From the NCBI GenBank assembly GCA_025454375.1, contig JALOOO010000002.1, positions 1-64,000 of the forward strand: a stretch of DNA of 64,000 nucleotides. Reading direction: 5' to 3'. Source of the DNA: Leptolyngbya sp. Prado105. Lineage in GTDB: Bacteria > Cyanobacteriota > Cyanobacteriia > Leptolyngbyales > Leptolyngbyaceae. The translations under genes and the position numbers were made by a program. Below are positions 45,231-53,976 of the stretch, one piece after another. Every line of letters starts with the position of its first letter. The stretch's first letter is position 1. The notes under the pieces are model-generated. The model had not been told where the DNA came from. It saw only the letters and a program-made list of their open reading frames with translations, and ran no database searches.

Positions 45231-45340
45231 AATGAAGAAATCGCTAAATATTGATCGGCAGTTGTTGTGAGTGGAACTTGTCGCATCAGAATGCCCTCGA
45301 TTTCTACTCTCAATTCTACGGGGTAGATTCCTAAAATCAT
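45227..45340 (-). CDS. Small 37-residue ORF coupled to the cysQ-like gene
   Basis: Not in the track. ATG 45340 overlaps the TGA of the phosphatase gene in an ATGA arrangement, and the frame runs 37 codons (MILGIYPVELRVEIEGILMR... ending YLAISSF). The overlap type is typical of coupled genes and the amino acid make-up looks natural, but there is no match to a family I know. It may be a small partner protein, the tail of a frame-shifted fusion, or chance. Confidence 0.4.
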   Translation of the reverse strand: MILGIYPVELRVEIEGILMRQVPLTTTADQYLAISSF

Positions 45341-46185
45341 GCGCGATCGATCTCTGCTAAAAGTTCGATCGCGCTGTGGCACAATTGCCCATGCACCTGC
45401 CCATTACTGGCTAAAATTCCGCCCCACTGACTGACATCTTCTCGATTATATTGAACCGGAGACTGATCAAAGTAAGTAAACTTCCCGCCTGCCTCTGTCA
45501 AAATTAACTCCGGAGCCGCAAAATCCCAATCTTTTGCAGCAGATTTACCAGAGAGAGAAAGGTACAAATCAGCATTTTGTTCGACGATCGCGGCAATCTT
45601 ACAGCCCACACTGCCAATTTGCTTTTGCTGGCTGACGGGAAAACGCTCCATCAATTGATTAAATCTCACGTCGCGATGGCTGCGACTGGCAACGACAGTT
45701 AGATCAGCAAATTCAGTTCTATTTGAAACTTGTAAGCGGTGTCGATCGCCATTTTTGCTCTCAACCCAAGTTCCGCCTCTTAAAGTTGCTGAGTAAAGCT
45801 TGCCAAATCCTGGACATGCGACCACTGCAACCACCGGACGACCTCGATAAGCGAGGGCAATGTGCATTGCATACTCACCCGTGCGATTGATAAAATCCTT
45901 CGTCCCATCTAATGGATCAATGATCCAAACCCAATCTCGCCCAATTCGAGATTCTAGCGGTTCAGATTGATAGGTTTCTTCGCTCAAGTAAGCAAATACC
46001 TGCGGATCAAAGACAGCTTGTAATTTCTCTAAAATATAGTGATTTGCAGCCAGATCCGCCGAAGTAACAGGACTATCCCCAGATTTCTCAATCTCAAAAC
46101 TCTGAGCTTGGTTTGCTAAAATCTTGGCGGCTCCCCAACCGACTGAACGAACAATTGCACAAATGCCTTCAAAATTTGGTTCCAT
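45337..46185 (-). CDS. cysQ: 3'(2'),5'-bisphosphate nucleotidase / inositol monophosphatase family (CysQ-like)
   Basis: 282 residues of the Mg-dependent, Li-sensitive phosphatase family. Motifs are SPVTSADLAANHYILEKL, the metal-binding IDPLDGTKDFINRTGEYAMHIAL, and WDFAAPELILTEAGG near the C-terminus. CysQ removes phosphate from PAP/PAPS during sulfate assimilation; an inositol-phosphatase role remains possible. It is minus-strand, downstream of the pfkB/membrane pair, and overlaps a small ORF at its 3' end by 4 bp. Confidence 0.85.
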   Translation of the reverse strand: MEPNFEGICAIVRSVGWGAAKILANQAQSFEIEKSGDSPVTSADLAANHYILEKLQAVFDPQVFAYLSEETYQSEPLESRIGRDWVWIIDPLDGTKDFINRTGEYAMHIALAYRGRPVVAVVACPGFGKLYSATLRGGTWVESKNGDRHRLQVSNRTEFADLTVVASRSHRDVRFNQLMERFPVSQQKQIGSVGCKIAAIVEQNADLYLSLSGKSAAKDWDFAAPELILTEAGGKFTYFDQSPVQYNREDVSQWGGILASNGQVHGQLCHSAIELLAEIDRA

Positions 46186-46229
46186 TGGTTTCGATCCTAA
46201 ATTTCCCTACCTCCTACTCCCCACCTCTT

Positions 46230-46718
46230 CTACCTTTCTCCTTCAAACGAAGCCACCCAATACCGCCGACAACTCCACAATAATGCTGCGCCAACAGCCA
46301 AATAAATCAAGCCTCGAATCTCAAAGCTCACCCCTGCTATTCGCAACCCCAATCCGATCAACATCATCGCAGCAATCAACGCGATCGTCTTTCCGCCAAA
46401 CATCTGAAATACACTCTTAAACGGATTCGGCTCTTGCAAAGTATCGACTCGTTCGATTACACGATTTGCAGTGCGATCGAGAATCACTTTTCCTTTAATC
46501 AAGCCGACTGCCAAAGCAACCGAGCCAAATCCTAAATGTTCAGCATCGAGAAAACCAAGATACGGCAGATGAAACCAGAACAATAGTCCCATTGTGAGCA
46601 ATCCGGCTCCCACAAACGTCCAAATCACAGCAGCAATCCAAAGATGCTGTTTGCGGGATAACCCCACAGTCGGTTGAGTACTTTCCATGTCCATCGAGTT
46701 GTCAACGAGTTTCATCAT
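46230..46718 (-). CDS. Four-helix membrane protein of unknown function
   Basis: About 162 residues with four hydrophobic segments: WIAAVIWTFVGAGLLTMGLLFW, GFGSVALAVGLIKGKVI, IALIAAMMLIGLGLRIAG and GLIYLAVGAALLWSCRRYW. No family is recognised with confidence. The track start at 46781 lies well inside pfkB; ATG 46718 overlaps the pfkB stop by 17 bp, and the ATGs at 46694 or 46688 would avoid overlap. Coupling to pfkB is plausible. Confidence 0.62.
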   Translation of the reverse strand: MMKLVDNSMDMESTQPTVGLSRKQHLWIAAVIWTFVGAGLLTMGLLFWFHLPYLGFLDAEHLGFGSVALAVGLIKGKVILDRTANRVIERVDTLQEPNPFKSVFQMFGGKTIALIAAMMLIGLGLRIAGVSFEIRGLIYLAVGAALLWSCRRYWVASFEGER

Positions 46719-47559
46719 TATACGAGTGCGCTGATTGCATCCATTGCCTCGTGCCAAAGAATTCACACGAATAAGATGCAACCTTCGCCGCTTCTGCTAA
46801 AGCGGTTGCAAAGTCGTGCTGCAAAATGAAATGACAGAAAGCTCCATGAAAAATATCGCCTGCTCCTAATGTGTCAATGACTTTCACTTGAGGAACAGTA
46901 ATTTTTGCATGATTGAACACCTCGATCGCATTTCCTCCCTGTGTGATCGCAATGTTCTCAATCCCGTAACAATATAAATAGTCAAAAACAGATTGCTCGA
47001 TCGGCGCTCGAAAGTTGGCAGAACAGATCGCATAGTCCACATTAGGAAAAATTTGATCAAAACCAGGCTTCCAACTTCCTGCATCAAGCACGACTGGAAT
47101 GTTACCTTTTGCCATTTTTGCCAGCTTTGCTCCAACTGCCATTTGATGACCATCGATTAATAGAATGTCTACTTCATCTAGGAGCTTGGATGAAATGCAG
47201 TCTGGAGAAATCTGAGTCCGAACTGCATTTACAGAAATGACAGCCCGATCTCCCGTAGACTTCGTAACAATGATAGATGAAACAGGGGGAGAGTCTTGAC
47301 GATCGCAATCGAGATCCACAACATTGATCGCACTCAAGTCTGCCTCGATTAACTGACAGATAGGATGACGACCCACAACACTTAATAAGGTCGAGAAATT
47401 GCCTAAATGTTGAAACGCGATCGCCGCATTTGTCGCTGGACCTCCGGCTGCACTGGTCATCTCTTGTGCCACAATTTTTTGATTTGCGTCTGGAGGTGCA
47501 TCTGCAAGATAAATTAAATCTAGCGTTACCAAACCCACAAACAACCCACGATTTGCCAT
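46702..47559 (-). CDS. PfkB-family carbohydrate kinase
   Basis: 285 residues of the ribokinase/PfkB family. Signatures are the GGPATNAAIAFQHLG start motif, LIDGHQM in the substrate lid region, and the catalytic anion-hole DTLGAGDIFHGAF with its Asp base. It likely phosphorylates a sugar or nucleoside; the substrate is unknown. Divergent from rsmI by only about 10 bp, so their promoters must overlap each other's coding starts or lie in very short space. Confidence 0.88.
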   Translation of the reverse strand: MANRGLFVGLVTLDLIYLADAPPDANQKIVAQEMTSAAGGPATNAAIAFQHLGNFSTLLSVVGRHPICQLIEADLSAINVVDLDCDRQDSPPVSSIIVTKSTGDRAVISVNAVRTQISPDCISSKLLDEVDILLIDGHQMAVGAKLAKMAKGNIPVVLDAGSWKPGFDQIFPNVDYAICSANFRAPIEQSVFDYLYCYGIENIAITQGGNAIEVFNHAKITVPQVKVIDTLGAGDIFHGAFCHFILQHDFATALAEAAKVASYSCEFFGTRQWMQSAHSYNDETR

Positions 47560-47568
47560 AATTCACAC

Positions 47569-48402
47569 ATGAGCGCAACTCTATATATTGTGGGCACACC
47601 CCTCGGCAACCTGGAAGATATGACCTTTAGAGCCATCAAAACACTGCAAACAGTGGACTTGATTGCTGCCGAAGACACACGCCACACTGGCAAACTGCTG
47701 CAACACTTTCAAATCAAAACGCCACAGATTAGCTATCACGATCACAATCGCCATTCTCGAACAGCAGACCTGATCGATCGACTTCAACAAGGCAGTTCGA
47801 TCGCACTGGTCACGGATGCCGGAATGCCTGGAATTTCCGATCCCGGTTACGAACTCGTCAAAGCCTGTGCCGAATTAGGCATTCTTATAGTTCCAATTCC
47901 GGGCGCAACCGCCGCGATGACCGCTTTGAGTGCGTCAGGACTAAAGAGCGATCGATTCGTGTTTGAGGGCTTTTTGCCAGTGAAAGAATCTGAACGTCGA
48001 TCGCACCTCCAAACTTTGGCGACGAATGAGCGATCGCTGATTTTTTACGAAGCTCCTCATCGAATTCAAAAAACGCTGCAAGACATTGCCACTGTTTTAG
48101 GCGCAGATCGGCAGATTGTCTTGGCGCGTGAGTTAACCAAACTGCATGAAGAATTTTGGCGTGGCACACTCAAGGCTGCGATCGAGCATTACAGCACACG
48201 TGAACCGAAAGGAGAATTCACGCTAATTGTGTCGGGTGCAGAACCAAATGAAGTGCCTCTTACGGAGGATGTCTTAAAAGCTGAATTGCTTTCATTAATG
48301 CAACAAGGTGTTTCGCGATCGCAAGCCAGCCGACAACTGGCTGAACAAACCGCACTTCCCCGCCGACAACTCTATCAACTTGCCTTACAAATTGAGATAT
48401 GA
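47569..48402 (+). CDS. rsmI: 16S rRNA (cytidine-1402-2'-O)-methyltransferase RsmI
   Basis: 277 residues of the tetrapyrrole-methylase fold. It methylates the 2'-OH of C1402 in the decoding centre of 16S rRNA. Motifs are LYIVGTPLGNLEDMTFRAI at the start, AAEDTRHTGKLLQHF, ALVTDAGMPGISDPGYELV, PIPGATAAMTALSASGL and the ELTKLHEEFWRGTL block. Full length for the family. Its stop overlaps the next gene by 4 bp (ATGA), suggesting translational coupling. Confidence 0.95.
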   Translation: MSATLYIVGTPLGNLEDMTFRAIKTLQTVDLIAAEDTRHTGKLLQHFQIKTPQISYHDHNRHSRTADLIDRLQQGSSIALVTDAGMPGISDPGYELVKACAELGILIVPIPGATAAMTALSASGLKSDRFVFEGFLPVKESERRSHLQTLATNERSLIFYEAPHRIQKTLQDIATVLGADRQIVLARELTKLHEEFWRGTLKAAIEHYSTREPKGEFTLIVSGAEPNEVPLTEDVLKAELLSLMQQGVSRSQASRQLAEQTALPRRQLYQLALQIEI

Positions 48403-48938
48403 ATGAATCCGACCTAGATGCTCTACTTGATGTCGCTTTCCAGCAATGTGACTCGCTGGGACATGCGTTAACTGAGGAGCAAAAATGGATTCTTCGCACG
48501 ACTTTGAGACAGGCGACTCGCACCAATCCACTTGAACAATTAAAGCCTGAGCAGCGGCAAGCTTTACTGCGATTTGTCCAAGACCATGCGGAATGGAAAA
48601 CTGTGATTTTGAATGATTGGTTTCAAAGTCGAGATTCGGGCAGTGTTCAATTTATTCGAGACGAGTACGGCATGGAGTGGCTAAATTCAATCACCGCAGA
48701 CGATTTAGCTGCTTACCGAGACTCAGAAGCAGTCCTGAAGATCGGCGATCGCATCGAAGTCTCCAATGCGCTGTGGGAATGGGTACAAGGTGATGACAAT
48801 GAATGGTTCTCCTGCACAGTGATCGGACTCAGCGAAGCAGAAAATCCTCAAGAAACAAGCTGTATGATCCGCTTTGACACTGGACAGGAGTATGAAATTC
48901 AAGGTCTATATGACTGGAATCGCCCCAACTGGCGTTGA
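48399..48938 (+). CDS. Conserved-looking cytoplasmic protein of unknown function
   Basis: 179 residues, no signal or membrane segment. The N-terminal half is helical (LDALLDVAFQQCDSLGHALTEEQKWILRTTL, LEQLKPEQRQALLRFVQDHAEWKTVILNDW). The C-terminal half is beta-rich and acidic (IGDRIEVSNALWEWVQGDDNEWFSCTVIGL, CMIRFDTGQEYEIQGLYDWNRPNW), resembling a small SH3/Tudor-like barrel. I recognise no named family. It begins inside the rsmI stop, so it probably belongs with rRNA modification or is merely cotranscribed. Confidence 0.68.
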   Translation: MNESDLDALLDVAFQQCDSLGHALTEEQKWILRTTLRQATRTNPLEQLKPEQRQALLRFVQDHAEWKTVILNDWFQSRDSGSVQFIRDEYGMEWLNSITADDLAAYRDSEAVLKIGDRIEVSNALWEWVQGDDNEWFSCTVIGLSEAENPQETSCMIRFDTGQEYEIQGLYDWNRPNWR

Positions 48939-48960
48939 CTCCCTCAAGGGAGTTTGCATT
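48938..48960 (+). terminator. Short terminator-like hairpin
   Basis: ACTCCCTCAAGGGAGT directly after the stop, a 7-bp stem with a tiny loop followed by TTGCATTG. Confidence 0.55.
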
Positions 48961-49016
48961 GCTCGCGTTGGGCGCGTGAATCTGATGCGAGACAGAAACG
49001 CAGCTAGGGCATTGAA

Positions 49017-49895
49017 CTATTTCCGAGTACTGAGCGAAATCAGCAGAACTAATGCCCCTAAAACACAACCCATTCCAATCCATTCACTCAATTGTGGTCG
49101 CTCCCCAAGCTGCAACGCTGCAAATACAACTCCCAACACAGGCGTGAGCAACATTCCCAACCCCGACATTCCAGCAGATAACTGAGTCAGCACATACAGC
49201 CACAACAACATCGGAATCGCAGTCCCCGGCAAAATGTTATACAACAAAGCACCGATAAAAGCAGGTGTCCATTGAATCGGCTGCTGCGGGAGAAGCAGCG
49301 CGATCGCCATCAACGGTAAAGACCCAAAAAAAGTCTGCCAAGCTGTCAAAGATAATAGATTCATCTTAGTTTTGGCATTAATCTTCTTTGCCATAATCGA
49401 GCCGCAAGCCCAACTCAGCCCCGCTAACACTGCTAAAACTCCACTCAACAGCGAACCTTGCATCCGAAATGGATCAAGAATGATCAACAATCCAGAAAAA
49501 GCAATCGCGATCGCGATCCACTGCACTCCTTTCACCCGTTCTCCTAGAAAGTATCCCGCCAATAACACCGTCCAGAATGGCATTGTATAGACCAGAACTG
49601 AAGTTTTCCCAGCCCCACCACTGACCAATGCCCAAGATGCCAATCCATACACTCCAGCCGTCTGAAACACTCCCAACCAGAATGTCATGCCAACTTCTTT
49701 CGGCTTAAAAGGCTGTCTGAGGATCAACATTCCACCAAACAATGTCAGCCCGCCGCAGAGTGTTCGTAAGGCTGCGAAAGTGAAAGGCGACGAATACTGA
49801 ACTGCAATCTTCATCTGTGTCCAGTTATAGCCCCAGAGAACTGCGATCGCGAGCAGTGCCAAAATTGCCAACTTTGGAAAACGAGCTTGAGTCAT
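49017..49895 (-). CDS. EamA/DMT-family transporter
   Basis: 292 residues with ten hydrophobic helices in two repeats of five, the layout of the drug/metabolite transporter superfamily. The first repeat starts LAILALLAIAVLWGYNWTQMK; the EamA motif region FTFAALRTLCGGLTLFGGMLIL and the second repeat VLAVLAGLSWACGSIMAKK support it. Substrates of this group range from amino acids to riboflavin and cannot be read here. Single gene, divergent from the DCC protein. Confidence 0.9.
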   Translation of the reverse strand: MTQARFPKLAILALLAIAVLWGYNWTQMKIAVQYSSPFTFAALRTLCGGLTLFGGMLILRQPFKPKEVGMTFWLGVFQTAGVYGLASWALVSGGAGKTSVLVYTMPFWTVLLAGYFLGERVKGVQWIAIAIAFSGLLIILDPFRMQGSLLSGVLAVLAGLSWACGSIMAKKINAKTKMNLLSLTAWQTFFGSLPLMAIALLLPQQPIQWTPAFIGALLYNILPGTAIPMLLWLYVLTQLSAGMSGLGMLLTPVLGVVFAALQLGERPQLSEWIGMGCVLGALVLLISLSTRK

Positions 49896-49997
49896 TGTGA
49901 TTGATCAGAATTTCGGATCAACCTTAGTCCTAAAAATTAGCGCTGGCAATCTATCAAGGGCGTTACAAAGCTTAAAATAGAAAAAAAGCCTTGAACC

Positions 49998-50465
49998 ATG
50001 TCTAATTCAGTCAGCAACTCCTCACAATCGACCTGGAAAATTAAGCTGCTCTACGACAGTGAGTGTCCGCTCTGTATGCGAGAAGTGAATTTCTTGAGAA
50101 AGCGAGATCACGATCGAGGCTTAGTCGCCTTCGTAGACATTGCCGATGAGAACTATTCACCTGAAGCCAACGGCGGCATTGACTACGAAACTGCAATGGG
50201 TCGAATTCACGCGATTTTGCCAGATGGAACTGCGATTCAGAACGTCGAAGTCTTTCGTCGAGTGTATGAAGTGTTAGGCATGGGATGGGTCTATGCAATT
50301 ACCAAAATTCCCATGTTTGAATGGCTTGCCAATAAGCTGTATGAGATTTGGGCAGATTGGCGCTTACAACTGACGGGCAGACCGGATTTAGCAGCGATCG
50401 TCACTGAGCGACAAAAGCAATTAGACTGCTCAGATACAAAATGTTGCCGAGTTGAGAAGAGCTAA
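49998..50465 (+). CDS. DCC-family (DUF393) thiol-disulfide oxidoreductase-like protein
   Basis: 155 residues. The N-terminal IKLLYDSECPLCMREVNFLRKRD has the YDxxCPLC motif of the DUF393/DCC family, with a CxxC redox pair. A later AMGRIHAILPDGTAIQNVEVFRRVYEVLG and YAITKIPMFEWLANKLYEIWA follow the family pattern. The C-terminal tail ends with a further Cys cluster (DCSDTKCCRVEK). It probably acts in thiol-disulfide exchange, perhaps near the thylakoid membrane; the target is unknown. Confidence 0.88.
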   Translation: MSNSVSNSSQSTWKIKLLYDSECPLCMREVNFLRKRDHDRGLVAFVDIADENYSPEANGGIDYETAMGRIHAILPDGTAIQNVEVFRRVYEVLGMGWVYAITKIPMFEWLANKLYEIWADWRLQLTGRPDLAAIVTERQKQLDCSDTKCCRVEKS

Positions 50466-50549
50466 ACGGATGAATCTTAAGAATCTCTAGTTGCTGCTTA
50501 TCAAGTGACTGGGGAACCCTTGCCTGAGCCGAATACCGTTTGTACTGCC

Positions 50550-50600
50550 GCTTGAGCGATGCGCGATGCGATCGCCAAACTGAAGCGGCTGAGTCAGTAG
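50550..50600. terminator. Weak hairpin in the gap before the invertase gene
   Basis: TGCCGCTT near 50550 and AAGCGGC near 50583 form a 7-bp stem with a HIP1-rich loop. It may end the DCC transcript. The rest of the 50466-50697 gap shows no gene. Confidence 0.35.
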
Positions 50601-50697
50601 AGCAAATTTGCGGAGGTGAGTCGATCGTAAACGCTCAACCCTAAGTTCAAGAATTGCTCTAGGATAGACCTTTGTTTGCAGTGCGAGGACTTGAACG

Positions 50698-52062
50698 TTG
50701 AGCATCGAAGCACAAGCCTGGGAATTGTTAGAAAAATCGATTTTGACCTATCAGGGACGAGAAATTGGCACGATCGCCGCAAAAGATCCCGATGTCGTTG
50801 CATTGAACTACGACCAATGCTTCGTCCGAGATTTCATCTCATCTGCACTCCTGTTCCTGATGCGAGGCAGAACAGAGATTGTCCGCTATTTTCTCGAAGA
50901 AACCCTCAAACTTCAGCCCAAAACCACCCAGTTCGACTCCTCAAAACCCAGTCGGGGATTGATGCCTGCTAGTTTTAAAATCATTGCCTACGAAGGGGGT
51001 GAATACCTCAAAGCAGACTTTGGGGATCATGCGATCGGGCGAGTCGCCCCAGCAGATTCTGGACTGTGGTGGATTATCTTGCTGAGAGCTTACACGATCG
51101 CGACAAACGACTTCAGCTTGGCACATCGACCCGACTTTCAAGAAGGCATTCGCTTCATCCTCGAACTCTGCCTCGTCACTCGCTTCGATATGTATCCCAT
51201 GGTGCTGGTTCCCGATGGAGCCAGCATGATCGATCGTCGCATGGGCATGTATGGTCATCCGCTTGATATTCAGTCCCTGTTCTATGGCGCACTCAGAGCC
51301 AGCTTAGAACTGCTCGTTGAAGATGATGACAACCAGAAAATGATTCAAGGGATTCATAGCCGCCTCATTCCTCTCAGACGGCAACTGAGAGAGAATTATT
51401 GGCTCGATCCAGAGCGCTTGAATGTGATTTACCGCTACCGGGTCGAAGAATACGGCGAAGAGGCTTTGAATCAGTTCAACATCTATTCTGATTCGATTCC
51501 CTTCTACCGACTGGCAAAATGGCTGCCTGAAGCAGGCGGATACATGGCAGGTAATTTAGGTCCGTCTCAAATGGATGTCCGCTTCTTCACCCTAGGGAAC
51601 TTAATGTCGATCGTGTCGGCTCTTGCCACAGAACGACAATCCCATAAGATTTTGAACCTGATCGAACTGCGCTGGACTGATTTAGTCGGACAGATGCCGA
51701 TGAAGCTCTGCTACCCCGCACTCGAAGATGCTGAATGGCGAATTGTTACCGGAGCCGACCCCAAGAATCGTCCCTGGTCATACCACAATGGCGGAAGCTG
51801 GCCTGTCTTGCTGTGGATGCTGACTGCTGCTGCGAAAAAGCTGAATCGTGGAGAACTTGCCCACCATGCGATCGCAGTTGCCGAACGTCGTCTCGCTGAA
51901 GATCAGTTTCCTGAATACTACGATGGTCCTGATGGTCGATTGATCGGCAAAGAAGCTCGTCGCTATCAAACTTGGACGATCGCAGGTTATCTGCTGGCAA
52001 AAGAACTACTCGCCCATCCCGAACACCTCCAGTTGATCAGCTTCGACTGGGAGCCAAAATGA
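50698..52062 (+). CDS. invA: Alkaline/neutral invertase (GH100)
   Basis: 454 residues. Cytoplasmic sucrose hydrolase giving glucose and fructose, of GH100. Family blocks are [34 protein letters not shown] (general acid Asp region), [44 protein letters not shown], and [32 protein letters not shown]. The start must be TTG 50698: an in-frame TGA lies two codons upstream (50692) and no ATG follows soon; GAGGAC provides a ribosome site. The C-terminus ([22 protein letters not shown]) is complete. Confidence 0.93.
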   Translation: MSIEAQAWELLEKSILTYQGREIGTIAAKDPDVVALNYDQCFVRDFISSALLFLMRGRTEIVRYFLEETLKLQPKTTQFDSSKPSRGLMPASFKIIAYEGGEYLKADFGDHAIGRVAPADSGLWWIILLRAYTIATNDFSLAHRPDFQEGIRFILELCLVTRFDMYPMVLVPDGASMIDRRMGMYGHPLDIQSLFYGALRASLELLVEDDDNQKMIQGIHSRLIPLRRQLRENYWLDPERLNVIYRYRVEEYGEEALNQFNIYSDSIPFYRLAKWLPEAGGYMAGNLGPSQMDVRFFTLGNLMSIVSALATERQSHKILNLIELRWTDLVGQMPMKLCYPALEDAEWRIVTGADPKNRPWSYHNGGSWPVLLWMLTAAAKKLNRGELAHHAIAVAERRLAEDQFPEYYDGPDGRLIGKEARRYQTWTIAGYLLAKELLAHPEHLQLISFDWEPK

Positions 52063-52082
52063 TCACAGTTCGGATCGGCTGA

Positions 52083-52141
52083 AACACTTGCCGCTGGACT
52101 TACAGGCAAATTTTATCAAGTCGGCGGCAAGTGTTGTTTTT
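52083..52141 (+). terminator. Rho-independent terminator of the invertase gene
   Basis: AACACTTGCCGC and GCGGCAAGTGTT (12-bp perfect stem, 29-base loop) followed by GTTTTTAC. Confidence 0.85.
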
Positions 52142-52318
52142 ACAGTCAAAAATGGTTGAAAGACATAGAGATCGGGCATTGTACCCTCTGATAGTTCACG
52201 AACATTGCAGACTTTTAGCTTGAAATTGCTAAATTAAACATACAAAATTGCAAAAATAGTGTGCTACTTGATCCAACTAGGACTACAATCAAAAACATTT
52301 ACTAGTGAGGTTTTCACA

Positions 52319-52969
52319 ATGCCCTACGCAATTCTCGACAACTCTGTTCGGAGCAATCTCGAACAAGAGCGCGATCGTTTGAAAAAAGATAGAGCTTCCA
52401 TCATTGAAGCGGCTGTTTCTTCTGCCACTTCCGAAATTGACAAAACCTTGCAGCATATCAATGAGTTGCTTGGCGGTGCGGTTTCATCCAATGGCTCTGC
52501 TGCTGCTGTAGAAGCTGCTGCCCCTGCTAAGAAGCCTCGTGGCAAAGGTAAAGCGCCTGCTGCTGCGCCTGCGCCTGCACCTGCACCTGCTGCCAAAGCT
52601 GCGACCAAGGCTCCTGCCGCTAAAGCTGCAAAATCTCCTGCTGCCAAAGCCACAAAATCTCCTGCTGCCAAAGCTAAAAAAGAAGACAAGCCGAAACGCA
52701 ATGTGAAGCCTTCTGTTCCGTTTGATGCAACACTCAAACGCGACTTTAAGGGAATGACTCAAGCTGAAGCAGTGCTGAAAGTGCTAAGTGATTCGCCCAA
52801 AGAAACCTTCACCACAGACGAAATGATCCAAGTCCTCTACGGATCGCTCGAAAGTGAAAAGATGCCCGAAGCTCGCAAGCGGGTTGCTCTAACGATGGCA
52901 CATGGCATGAGAAAGGGAACCTATGAGAAGGTCGGTGACAATCCTAGCCGATTCAAAATCTCAGGGTAG
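52319..52969 (+). CDS. Histone-H1-like Ala/Pro/Lys-rich protein with C-terminal winged-helix-like region
   Basis: About 216 residues. The N-terminal part is helical (LDNSVRSNLEQERDRLKKDRASIIEAA). The centre (about 70-135) is low-complexity, with APAPAPAPAAKAA and repeated KSPAAKA(T/K) units, like the tails of linker histones and bacterial H1-like proteins. The C-terminal domain (FKGMTQAEAVLKVLSDSPKETFTTDEMIQVLYG...RVALTMAHGMRKGTYEKVGDNPSRFKI) reads as a winged-helix/HARE-type fold. Nucleoid or RNA binding is inferred. The track start 52259 is replaced by ATG 52319 after GTGAGGTT. The antisense ORFs here are shadows of the low-complexity repeat. Confidence 0.8.
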   Translation: MPYAILDNSVRSNLEQERDRLKKDRASIIEAAVSSATSEIDKTLQHINELLGGAVSSNGSAAAVEAAAPAKKPRGKGKAPAAAPAPAPAPAAKAATKAPAAKAAKSPAAKATKSPAAKAKKEDKPKRNVKPSVPFDATLKRDFKGMTQAEAVLKVLSDSPKETFTTDEMIQVLYGSLESEKMPEARKRVALTMAHGMRKGTYEKVGDNPSRFKISG

Positions 52970-53013
52970 TCCGATGGGATTAAATCAACTCTGGTTTAGT
53001 CCTGCTCAAGCTC

Positions 53014-53035
53014 TTTCCTGATTGCAATCAGGAAA
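53014..53035. terminator. Palindromic hairpin
   Basis: TTTCCTGATT-GC-AATCAGGAAA, a perfect 10-bp stem about 45 bp after the H1-like gene stop. Likely 3'-end structure. Confidence 0.6.
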
Positions 53036-53114
53036 TTGTAATGATGACAACAGCGCGGGGGTGTTCGGAGCATCCTCTAAACAGGTGGTTGACTCGAATG
53101 CAAAAAATCAATGA

Positions 53115-53146
53115 GGCGAAGCTGACCTTGAGTTTTCAGCTTCGCC
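53115..53146. other. Strong stem-loop in the intergenic region
   Basis: GGCGAAGCTGA, 10-base loop, TCAGCTTCGCC (11 bp, perfect), then AATTTGGG. It does not end in a T-run, so it could be an RNA structure rather than a terminator. Confidence 0.55.
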
Positions 53147-53162
53147 AATTTGGGATCAAAAA

Positions 53163-53204
53163 AGCCCGGATTCGGCTGATGGTTCAACTCAAACAAACCG
53201 GGCT
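53163..53204 (-). terminator. Rho-independent terminator of the DUF427 gene
   Basis: On the minus strand AGCCCGG, loop, CCGGGCT and then TTTTTTGATCC. Confidence 0.8.
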
Positions 53205-53230
53205 GTGCTTAATTTATTGAGCAGCACTGA

Positions 53231-53515
53231 TCAGGCTTCAACTTTCACGCCTTTCCAAAAGGCAATGTAGCCTGTGATGTTTTTGGCTGCATCTTTAGGG
53301 GTTGGGTAGTACCAAGCCGCATCTTTGTTTGTTTGTCCCTCTACGACGATGCTGTAATAGCTGGCAACTCCTTTCCAACCGCAGGTGGTATGAGTGCTGC
53401 TGTCCTGAAAATATTCTGAATGAATCGAATCGGGTGGAAAATAGTGATTTCCCTCGACCACTTCTGTCTGGTTACTTTCCGCTAAAACGGCTCCATTCCA
53501 AACGGCTTTCGGCAT
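53231..53515 (-). CDS. DUF427 protein
   Basis: 94 residues, one DUF427 domain: PKAVWNGAVLAESNQTEVVEGNHYFPPDSI, SEYFQDSSTHTTCGWKGVASYYSIVV and KDAAWYYPTPKDAAKNITGYIAFWKGVKV. The W-C-K-A/G motif STHTTCGWKG is diagnostic. The small beta-barrel fold has unknown function; it is widespread in cyanobacteria and actinobacteria. Minus strand with its own terminator. Confidence 0.92.
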   Translation of the reverse strand: MPKAVWNGAVLAESNQTEVVEGNHYFPPDSIHSEYFQDSSTHTTCGWKGVASYYSIVVEGQTNKDAAWYYPTPKDAAKNITGYIAFWKGVKVEA

Positions 53516-53553
53516 TTTTTCTTTCTAAACGCAACCTTCAAAGCCTAACATTT

Positions 53554-53715
53554 CTACTCCCCTTGCGGAACGTAACAAGCTCGATCGCTGAAGCGAAAGA
53601 CTTCTGAAGGCGCACAGGTTGGATCTTGAGACTCAGAAGCAGTCGAGGTGTAATGCAGTGTGACTGCACCGATTGTCAGTAGGAGTGTGACAATTCCAGA
53701 AATTGTAGAAGTCAT
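53554..53715 (-). CDS. Possible small membrane-anchored protein, 53 residues
   Basis: Too short for the track. The frame from ATG 53715 gives one hydrophobic helix (STISGIVTLLLTIGAVTLHY) followed by a polar tail with two Cys (PTCAPSE and RACYVPQGE). This layout suits a signal-anchored periplasmic peptide. It lies 38 bp upstream of the DUF427 start. No ribosome site is evident and no family is known, so the call is tentative. The remaining stretch 53716-53976 shows only a short AACCTTTAAGGTT palindrome and the promoter side of aas. Confidence 0.42.
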   Translation of the reverse strand: MTSTISGIVTLLLTIGAVTLHYTSTASESQDPTCAPSEVFRFSDRACYVPQGE

Positions 53716-53976
53716 GGAGCCAAGGGAACGCAGGTGTACTGTCTTCTATTGGACAAGAATTTCCCAAAAAATACGGAGAAAAGCGCGATTCGTTTATAAA
53801 GTCTTTACAGATTTTCGGTGATTAGCCTAGAGAACCTTTAAGGTTTTTCAGACAATTTCTGAACAATCACACCGAATCTCAGACAAAATGAATTCTGTCT
53901 GCCCTCAGTGGTTGAATACAGCGACTGAGGAATACTGTGTTAAGTAATCCCGCTTTCTTCAACAGGAGTCCCCTCT

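Noticed and set aside
52324-52762. Antisense Ala-rich and Arg/Ser-rich ORFs opposite the H1-like gene
   Set aside because: They are mirror frames of the low-complexity KSPAAKA repeat and have no ribosome site.
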